This document shows, piece by piece, positions 58,999 to 64,000 of a stretch of DNA of 64,000 nucleotides. The position numbers and the translations under genes are program-made. Source of the DNA: VRUE01 sp963707965 (GTDB lineage Bacteria; Actinomycetota; Thermoleophilia; Solirubrobacterales; 70-9); NCBI GenBank assembly GCA_963707965.1, contig CAVPRR010000004.1, positions 372,001-436,000 of the forward strand. The letters are read 5' to 3'. Every line of letters starts with the position of its first letter. Position 1 is the stretch's first letter. Below the pieces are notes generated by a model. That model made no database searches. It was not told the origin of the DNA and was given only the letters and a program-made list of their open reading frames with translations.

Positions 58999-59596
58999 GG
59001 ATCACGTCCTGGCGCTGGGGGGCGTCGCGTTGCGTCGCGGCCGGTTTTCGCGGGGGCCGGTCGGCGATCGGCCCGGCCAGCCTTCCCAGCAGCAACACCA
59101 GAGCTGGGATGGTCGTAACCGTTATGACCACCAGCAACCACGGCTGGCGCGCGTCGGTGCCGGCGCCGATCACGTGGGCGATGCCAAGCAGCCAGAAGAC
59201 GGCGGTGAAGCGGTGGAGCGTGCGCCAGCGAGACTTCCCCACCCAGCCACGGGCGTAGAAGGAGAGGCCCAGCGCTGCGAGACCCCAGCCGCCGACGATT
59301 CCGATCCCCGTCCAGAGGGGGCGATACGCGCCCGTGAAGGGGATCGAGATGTCGAGGACGGAGGGGTGGAGGTATCGGTCGCCGAGCAGGGTGGCGCCGT
59401 GGACGGCGATGGCGAAGAGGGTGGCCAGCGCGAGCGCCTCGTGCAGCGCCCTGGCATCCCCTCCCAGCACCTTGCGCGACTGGCCGCGAGTGCGTACCAG
59501 CAGTCCGGCCCCGACCGAGGCGCTGGAGAGGACCAGTGCCGCCGTTCCGGCCGCGCGGCTGGTGATCCAGAAGAGGTGTGGGCCGGCGGACGTCAC
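58979..59596 (-). CDS. Ferric-reductase-like transmembrane protein
   Basis: 205 residues from GTG 59596 (VTSAGPHLFWITSRAAGTAA). Six membrane helices with histidines positioned as two heme b pairs: RALHEALALA, IAVHGATLLGD, RWRTLHRFTAV and LLGIAHVIGAG. Resembles the membrane half of MsrQ/FRE-type oxidoreductases without a flavin or NADPH domain, so an external electron partner is needed. GTGA overlap with the preceding acidic protein's stop indicates coupling. Confidence 0.82.
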   Translation of the reverse strand: MTSAGPHLFWITSRAAGTAALVLSSASVGAGLLVRTRGQSRKVLGGDARALHEALALATLFAIAVHGATLLGDRYLHPSVLDISIPFTGAYRPLWTGIGIVGGWGLAALGLSFYARGWVGKSRWRTLHRFTAVFWLLGIAHVIGAGTDARQPWLLVVITVTTIPALVLLLGRLAGPIADRPPRKPAATQRDAPQRQDVILNGQEC

Positions 59597-60015
59597 GACG
59601 CCGAGGTGATGATCGGCACGACCGGTTCCGGTTCGGGTTCCCATTCGCTTTCCCATTCGGGGTTGGGTTCCCATTCGGCTTCGCGCTCCGCTTCCAGTTC
59701 CCGTTCGGACTCGAGCTCTGATTCGGGTTCGGGCGGAGCGGCGGCCGGTGTCGCTGCTTCGGGGCCGGGCGCTGCGCTGGCACGGGCTTCATGGGCGGCC
59801 GCGACCTTCCCATGTGCGCCCTTGCTGCGGCTGAGCGCGGGGTCGTTGCCGGTAGCCAGCTGGACGAAGATGATCGTCCAGAAGATCGCGAACAGCCCCA
59901 GCGAGCCGCGAATCGTGCGACTGCGGATGATCGTTAGACGGCGACGCCGCGAACGGGCCCTGGCGCGGGCCAGGCCTCTGGCCTCGAGACTGCGGAGCTC
60001 ATCCATCCGCGGCAT
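59593..60015 (-). CDS. Single-span protein with acidic low-complexity tail
   Basis: 140 residues from ATG 60015 (MPRMDELRSLEARGLARARA), Arg-rich N-terminus, one transmembrane helix (LGLFAIFWTIIFVQLA, about 45-60), then an Ala/Pro linker and a Glu/Trp/Pro-rich repeat (PESELESERELEAEREAEWE). Low-complexity repeats at DNA level are visible (CCCATTCG units). Coupled to the ferric-reductase-like gene by a GTGA overlap. Unknown role; possibly a partner of it. Confidence 0.6.
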   Translation of the reverse strand: MPRMDELRSLEARGLARARARSRRRRLTIIRSRTIRGSLGLFAIFWTIIFVQLATGNDPALSRSKGAHGKVAAAHEARASAAPGPEAATPAAAPPEPESELESERELEAEREAEWEPNPEWESEWEPEPEPVVPIITSAS

Positions 60016-60075
60016 TCTCGGCCGCTCTCCATAAGCCGAGGCCAACGTCTCCTTAAGACTCCCTCAAGTATCGCC

Positions 60076-61061
60076 TCAGCAGGCGTGGACTGGCGCGGCG
60101 CTCTTCACAACCTGGAAGGCGCCGCCCGGTATTCGCTTCAGCTGATTCAGGTTCTCGTCGTTCCAGCGCCGGTCGCTCGTGCCGCCGAAGAACCAGTTCG
60201 CGCCGTTGTCGGCGACGATCAGCCCGTAGTGCTTCAGCGCTCCGGCAATCACCTTCGCGGCACCGCTGAACCTGCGAGGCCATAGCTCGGCTTCAGCCGC
60301 AGTCGCATTCCCATCGGCGGCGCCGATGGGTTGGAGGTGGCGCCGGCGCAGTGCGATGCGGGGTGGACCCAGGCATCGCGGGTCACGTCGAAGGTGGCGC
60401 GGATCGCATGGTCGATGTGGCCCGCGGCGACCTCCTCGTAGCGGATGAGGCCAGGGAAGATCGGCAGCCCCGCGGCGTCGGCCGAGGTCCATGACTCGGG
60501 CCTCAGCGCGGTCGAGCGAAGGTCCCAGCGAGCGCCCGCGTCGGCGTTCCAGTGGGCCCGCCCGTGGCGCTTGAAGAAGGCGCGGTAGAGCTCGTAGAGG
60601 ATGCAGCGCGAGCGATCGACGGCGAGAACGTGGCGATCGCCGTCGCTGCGCTGGCCGCCCTCCACCGGCGCGCCCGAGGGGATCGGGAACGGCCCGCTGT
60701 CGCTCTCGTCGCCGTAGGCGGTGTAGTGGATGGCCAAGCGGCGCTGATGCGCGCCGACCACCGCGTAGGGGAATCCGTATGCGCGCGGGGACCCGAAGTC
60801 CGGATGGAGACGAGCGGCGCCGTGGGCGTTGATGAACGCGACGGTCGCCGCTGAGTTCCGTGCGAGCGGCGCCTTCGAGATGTCCTGGTTCCAGGCAGCC
60901 TGGTTGGGCAGCGAGGGCGCCTGGGGCAAGAGCGACGCCGGCGGGTCCGGAAATACCGGGCAACTGCCCAGGCTCGCATACGGCCCGGGCGCGCTGACGC
61001 TTTGCGGCGCGAACACTCCCAGGGCCGAGAGAGCCAGCAGCACGGCGCCTGCGCGCTTCAT
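60076..61061 (-). pseudogene. Secreted protein with frameshift at about 60270
   Basis: Signal peptide (MKRAGAVLLALSALGVFA), then a beta-rich domain with VDRSRCILYELYRAFFKRHG, the segment AGLPIFPGLIRYEEVAAGHI and MGMRLRLKPSYGLA. Read through, the opening frame terminates at 60249 as LAGSAVPRR, while the adjacent frame continues RFSGAAKVIAGALKHYGLIV, then DNGANWFFGGTSDRRWND and ends at 60076. A one-base loss at about 60265-60275 explains both. The joined protein would be about 328 residues. Family unnamed by me. Confidence 0.7.
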
Positions 61062-61321
61062 GCAGATGGCAGCCCGTCGCGCACCCGCAGCCGGCCGACC
61101 TCCAACTCCTCTACCTCCAGCCTCCCGATCTTTGCCCTCTTGATCGCCAGCCGCCCGATGGCCATCCGCCCGATCGCCATCCGCCCGATGGCAAAGCCGC
61201 CGATCGCCGCCGCGCCAACGGCCAGCGCCCCGATCGCGACCGCCCCCCGTGCCTGCGCAGCAGTCGCCACAGCCCCACGCGCCTCGCGGCGAAGCAACTG
61301 AGTCCGGTCTCGCCTGGCCAC
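61058..61321 (-). CDS. Small protein with AIG-type five-residue repeats
   Basis: 87 residues from GTG 61321 (VARRDRTQLLRREARGAVAT). The middle consists of five-residue units GAVAIGALAVGAAAIGGFAI then GRMAIGRMAIGRLAI, ending in KIGRLEVEELEVGRLRVRDG. Such hydrophobic five-residue periodicity is expected for a pentapeptide-repeat-like or beta-helical coil. At DNA level the units are GGCGATCGGGCG-type 15-nt repeats. Its TGA overlaps the next gene's ATG (ATGA at 61058-61061). Confidence 0.6.
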   Translation of the reverse strand: MARRDRTQLLRREARGAVATAAQARGAVAIGALAVGAAAIGGFAIGRMAIGRMAIGRLAIKRAKIGRLEVEELEVGRLRVRDGLPSA

Positions 61322-61373
61322 CTCGCCAACGGTAGCGCGGTTCGCCCGACCGCACGCTAGATTGGAGTTGCGC

Positions 61374-61447
61374 GGTGGACGTAGCTCAGCTGGTAGAGCT
61401 CCTGGTTGTGATCCAGGCGGTCGCCGGTTCGAATCCGGTCGTCCACC
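61374..61447 (+). tRNA. tRNA-His (anticodon GUG)
   Basis: Extra G at position -1 (61374), acceptor GTGGACG/CGTCCAC (61375-61381, 61440-61446), D-arm TAGCTCAGCTGG, anticodon stem CCTGG/CCAGG with loop TTGTGAT (anticodon GTG), T-arm with GGTTCGAATCC. Discriminator C at 61447, as required for His tRNA. Confidence 0.95.
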
Positions 61448-61616
61448 CCTTAGAAAGCCCTGCGCAGCAGGCCTTCTTCTCAGCCTGATTCTTCTTTGCC
61501 ACCGATTCAAGATGGCTGTCTTCTGTTTCTGTGCCTAACTGTGCCCATTCAAGGCCCCCACACGAGGCCGTCGTGCGCTGCCTGTCACGCGCGTTCCCAG
61601 TTTGGGCTTGACGCAA
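61448..61616 (-). other. Possible integrase scar beside tRNA-His
   Basis: Immediately 3' of tRNA-His. The minus strand reads GLEWAQLGTETEDSHLESVA and KKNQAEKKACC, resembling the C-terminal tail of actinobacterial tyrosine integrases (the WAQLGT element). No catalytic domain remains. Base use is lower in GC than the flanks. Treated as remnant only. Confidence 0.3.
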
Positions 61617-61628
61617 GGGACCATCGGC

Positions 61629-61669
61629 CTTAAGCCTGAATCCACCGATTTCGGTGGATTCAGGTTAAG
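61629..61669. terminator. 14-bp hairpin overlapping the lipoprotein stop codon
   Basis: CCTGAATCCACCGA (61635-61648) pairs with TCGGTGGATTCAGG (61651-61664) around a TT loop, with outer CTTAA/TTAAG pairing. The TTA at 61665 is the complement of the stop (TAA) of the lipoprotein gene. Confidence 0.75.
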
Positions 61670-62240
61670 AGGCGGGCGATTCCTCCGCGGGCCCTTCTCC
61701 GTCCACGTCGTACTCGAAGCCGCCGTCGAGATCGGTCAGCCGTAGGGTCACCTCCCGGCTGGAGCCGCCGCGGTCGGTCGCCGTGCATCGCACCTTCGAA
61801 CCGACCTTGACCTCCACCTCCACCGGGCAGCGGACCTCGGAGAGGGCGACGCCACCTTCCTCAATCGAGTCCCGCAGGGCGCGCTCGTAGAGGACCCCGG
61901 GAGCGATCGCATTGACCACGTTCCAGCTGTAATTGATGTCGCCCGCGGTGGCGTCGGTCACCTTGCCGGCAATCTCGAGCTGAATGCTGTTGTCGTTGCG
62001 GCCCGAGCAGCTGAACCTCGCGCCGATGTCTGCCTCGACGCTTTCACAGGTGAGCCGGCTGAGCTCAATGCCGGTTCTCTTGACGTAGCCCTTTCGAATT
62101 TCCCTGGCGATCTCTTCACCCGAGGCTTCCGATCCCCCACCGACGTTGACTTCGGCCGAACAGCCGGCGACGGCGAGGCACAGCACGATCGCGACCGCTG
62201 CAACGATGCCCTGCGGCGTTGACCTGAACTTGAATCGCAT
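61665..62240 (-). CDS. DUF4333-type lipoprotein
   Basis: 191 residues from ATG 62240 (MRFKFRSTPQGIVAAVAIVL). Lipobox VAGCSAEVNVGG (Cys about 27). Two DUF4333-like halves each have a Cys pair: IELSRLTCESVEADIGARFSC and ALSEVRCPVEVEVKVGSKVRC, both followed by a short beta domain. The family is common in actinobacterial cell envelopes, function unknown. The stop lies in a terminator-like hairpin. Confidence 0.8.
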   Translation of the reverse strand: MRFKFRSTPQGIVAAVAIVLCLAVAGCSAEVNVGGGSEASGEEIAREIRKGYVKRTGIELSRLTCESVEADIGARFSCSGRNDNSIQLEIAGKVTDATAGDINYSWNVVNAIAPGVLYERALRDSIEEGGVALSEVRCPVEVEVKVGSKVRCTATDRGGSSREVTLRLTDLDGGFEYDVDGEGPAEESPAS

Positions 62241-62295
62241 CTGAAAGCAGTCCCCTGTGCTGCGTGGCGCGGATTGGACCGCGAAATCTATCCGC

Positions 62296-62961
62296 TCACA
62301 AGCCAGCGGTCTTCTTGGACTGCCGTGAACCGGGCGGCGGTGTGATGAGCGCAATCGGTACCGACACCCCGGCGGATCGGCGCAGGGTGGCGATTCGCCG
62401 GTCGGGCTGAACGGCATCGCGGATCTCGCTGACGCGGTCCCCGAGACCCCCGACGGTCGCATCCAGGTCGGGCGCCATGAAGGCCAAGCCCCAGAAGAAG
62501 GCGGGGCCGTCTCGCCCCGTCCGTGCGATCGCCTCCTCCGGCTCCTGCACGACCTCGAGGATGACCGCACCGAGGCGGAAGAACGCCTGGCGCGGCGCCC
62601 CAGCCGGAGTCGGCTCCTCGCGGATGCGACGAAGATCGAGGCCGGCGCCCTGCAGCGCTGCAACCGTCCGATCGAGGTCGGGCGTGATGACGACCACGTG
62701 GTCGAGCGCGGTGATGCCATTCGGATGCGCCGGCGCCCCACTCGGTGGCTGGCTGTCCGACCGTGTCGTCGATAGCCCGTCCAGCGCGTCTCTCTCGATT
62801 GCGCGCAGCGACCAGCCCAGCAGCCCGTTGCCCGCCTCCAATCCCGCCAGACGGAACCGCACGTCCCCAACGACGCACGTTTCGCCATCGACCCGAAACC
62901 CAATCGCCCGCCAGGAATCCGGTGTGACGGCAACCGTCAGCTCGTCGATCGTGGGCGCCAC
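62296..62961 (-). CDS. VOC (glyoxalase-like) family protein
   Basis: 221 residues from GTG 62961 (start uncertain; a TTG two codons upstream is possible). The second VOC module is clear: ITALDHVVVITPDLDRTVAA, ILEVVQEP and FFWGLAFMAPDLDATVGGLG. The metal site looks incomplete (His in LDHVVV, Glu in ILEVV), so catalysis is not assured. Substrate unknown. Confidence 0.7.
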   Translation of the reverse strand: MAPTIDELTVAVTPDSWRAIGFRVDGETCVVGDVRFRLAGLEAGNGLLGWSLRAIERDALDGLSTTRSDSQPPSGAPAHPNGITALDHVVVITPDLDRTVAALQGAGLDLRRIREEPTPAGAPRQAFFRLGAVILEVVQEPEEAIARTGRDGPAFFWGLAFMAPDLDATVGGLGDRVSEIRDAVQPDRRIATLRRSAGVSVPIALITPPPGSRQSKKTAGL

Positions 62962-63114
62962 GAGCAAACCGTAACGGTCGTCTTCCCAACGCCTCCAAGA
63001 CGCTCGCCGCGGTCCGCCGTTGAGGGCAGGTGGAGGTCTACTCGACGCCGAGACGGCGGCGGGCAACGGGGCGGTGCACCAGGGAACTGCCCATGGGGTG
63101 GGGCACCGCTGGCG

Positions 63115-63387
63115 TCAGCCGCCGAACAGCTCGTTGAAGCGGAGAGCGGCGCGGCTGGGGAGGACGAAGTCGTCATTGCGGTGCAGTAGGCCGGCGCCGG
63201 CGAGTTCGCGCACCGCACGCTCCACGGCGTCCCGCTCGGCGAAATCGCCCGGCTCGCCGGCGACGTCGCGGAGCAGCTCGTCGAAGGTGATCTGGAGAGG
63301 GTGGAGGCTCAGCACCTGGCCGAGAACCGCGGCCTCGATGGTCGCGTCCTCTCGGGCGGGGTTTCGAATGTCGTCCGTCCTGTCCAC
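63115..63387 (-). CDS. Small winged-helix-like protein
   Basis: 90 residues, MDRTDDIRNPAREDATIEAA, VLGQVLSLHPLQITFDELLR, then ERDAVERAVRELAGAGLLHR and FVLPSRAALRFNELFG. The helix-helix-helix-wing order (VERAVRELAGAGLL then a strand) resembles a winged-helix DNA-binding domain of unknown family. It is 43 nt downstream of the ArsR-type gene on the same strand, so they may act together. Confidence 0.6.
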   Translation of the reverse strand: MDRTDDIRNPAREDATIEAAVLGQVLSLHPLQITFDELLRDVAGEPGDFAERDAVERAVRELAGAGLLHRNDDFVLPSRAALRFNELFGG

Positions 63388-63430
63388 GGCTTCACCTACA
63401 TAAAGGGAGCTGGGCCTCGATCTCTTCCCC

Positions 63431-63745
63431 TCATGGGTCGACAGGAGGCGATTCCCAGGCGGAGTCCTGGAGTAGTGAGCGTGCCCAGCCCGCCGTCACC
63501 GACGAGCGGTAGAAGTGCTGCGTCGTCCCTCTCACACGCTTCTCGTCGACCAGCTCCAGTGCGCCGCAGTCGGCCAGAACGCGGACGTGGTAGCTGAGGT
63601 TGCCGAGCGGCTCGTCGAGCCTATCGGCGAGCTCCCGCGGGCTGGTCGGGTTGCCGTCGGGCATGGCACGCAGGATCTGGCGCCGCAGCCGGTGGTTGAG
63701 CGCGTTGAGCAGCGTGTGGTTGTTCGGGCGATCGGGAGTCGACAC
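63431..63745 (-). CDS. ArsR-type winged-helix transcriptional regulator
   Basis: 104 residues, GTG start (MSTPDRPNNHTLLNALNHRL). HTH in SPRELADRLDEPLGNLSYHV with RVLADCGALELVDEKRVRGT as wing. HTH_20-type ArsR without metal-binding motif CVC. Probably controls a nearby target; the GH15 gene upstream (start outside the window) or the small winged-helix gene downstream are candidates. An AT-rich 100-nt leader precedes it. Confidence 0.82.
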   Translation of the reverse strand: MSTPDRPNNHTLLNALNHRLRRQILRAMPDGNPTSPRELADRLDEPLGNLSYHVRVLADCGALELVDEKRVRGTTQHFYRSSVTAGWARSLLQDSAWESPPVDP

Positions 63746-63847
63746 CTGAAGCGGCCAATATAGAGAGAAGCGAATGCTTTTGTCTGTAGAGGCGCTGTCT
63801 GCGGCAACACTTTGTGCAGGTTGTACACCGCGCGCGTGGCGCGGCCC

Positions 63848-64000
63848 TCACGCGTCCTCGCGAACGCCGCCCATTTCGCTGAACACCGCGGTCAATCCCC
63901 CGTCCTCTCGCCGCTCGTCGGCGATCACGTGGGAAACGGCGTTGATCAGGGCCAGGTGCGTGAACGCCTGGGGGAAGTTGCCGAGGTGGCGGCTGCTGTG
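63848..64000 (-). CDS. GH15 glycoside hydrolase, C-terminal fragment
   Basis: The minus strand reads HSSRHLGNFPQAFTHLALIN, then AVSHVIADERREDGGLTAVF and ends SEMGGVREDA. LGNFPQAFTHLALINA is the C-terminal signature of bacterial GH15 enzymes (glucoamylase/trehalase type). The start and most of the protein lie outside the window. Confidence 0.85.
   Translation of the reverse strand, partial: HSSRHLGNFPQAFTHLALINAVSHVIADERREDGGLTAVFSEMGGVREDA

Overview
The window is very GC-rich with tightly packed genes and GTG/TTG starts. Gene content (aa3-type cytochrome oxidase genes mixed with small membrane proteins, PduO-type cobalamin adenosyltransferase, LtrA, DUF1059, DUF4395, many secreted proteins of unknown function) suggests an actinobacterium, most likely of class Thermoleophilia (Solirubrobacterales-like). 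This placement is inference from gene families, not from a marker-gene tree.

Layout. 1-4.6 kb (+): 3' part of NAD(P)HX repair enzyme NnrE/NnrD, a CBS protein, alanine racemase, a CCA-adding-type nucleotidyltransferase with HD domain, and IF-1. 4.6-9.9 kb (-): a six-gene overlapping operon of small GatC/AtzG-like protein, amidase, ABC ATPase, two ABC-2 permeases and a GH63-like glycosidase. 10-12.6 kb: a secreted protein, a zinc-ribbon protein and a GT4 glycosyltransferase. 12.7-16.9 kb (+): canonical cytochrome c oxidase ctaC, ctaD (with a one-base frameshift), a USP-like two-domain protein and ctaE. 17.0-20.6 kb: a lower-GC accessory island with a truncated surface protein, three related small secreted proteins ending in a LYDGS-x-x-PP motif, and a trypsin-like protease. 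20.7-27.0 kb (mostly -): heme A synthase, a di-heme cytochrome c, CBS protein, two small membrane proteins, heme O synthase, and an oxidase subunit I/II pair that has lost nearly all metal and heme ligands.

27-34.5 kb: PAP2-type phosphatase, UPF0104/LPG-synthase-like membrane protein, thioredoxin reductase, DUF1059, a UBP-type zinc finger, an alkylsulfatase and a PhoX-like phosphatase. 34.6-40 kb (-): fatty-acid beta-oxidation genes (3-hydroxyacyl-CoA dehydrogenase, enoyl-CoA hydratase, acyl-CoA dehydrogenase, thiolase) plus a class IV aminotransferase. 40-53.7 kb: assorted metabolic and membrane genes (rhodanese, Nudix, LtrA, SDR, OsmC, PduO, DUF1015, MsrA, a polytopic membrane glycosyltransferase-like protein), and an HTH/LAGLIDADG-like protein whose stop codon lies inside a tRNA-Pro gene. 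53.7-64 kb: tRNA-Arg, a 1187-residue secreted protein, DUF4395-thioredoxin fusion, a ferric-reductase-like membrane protein, tRNA-His with a possible integrase scar, a DUF4333 lipoprotein, an ArsR-type regulator, and the 3' end of a GH15 glycosidase.

Two themes run through the window. First, the respiratory genes: a normal oxidase and its heme A/O biosynthesis genes are accompanied by a ligand-less oxidase-like pair, and a degraded island separates the two blocks. Second, about ten unrelated loci carry short tandem arrays (17-24 nt units) exactly at gene ends or starts, several duplicating the stop codon or the Shine-Dalgarno/start region. There are several likely single-base frameshifts (ctaD, the GT4 gene, the secreted protein at 60.3 kb), so assembly quality should be kept in mind. 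No gene-free stretch exceeds about 300 nt.
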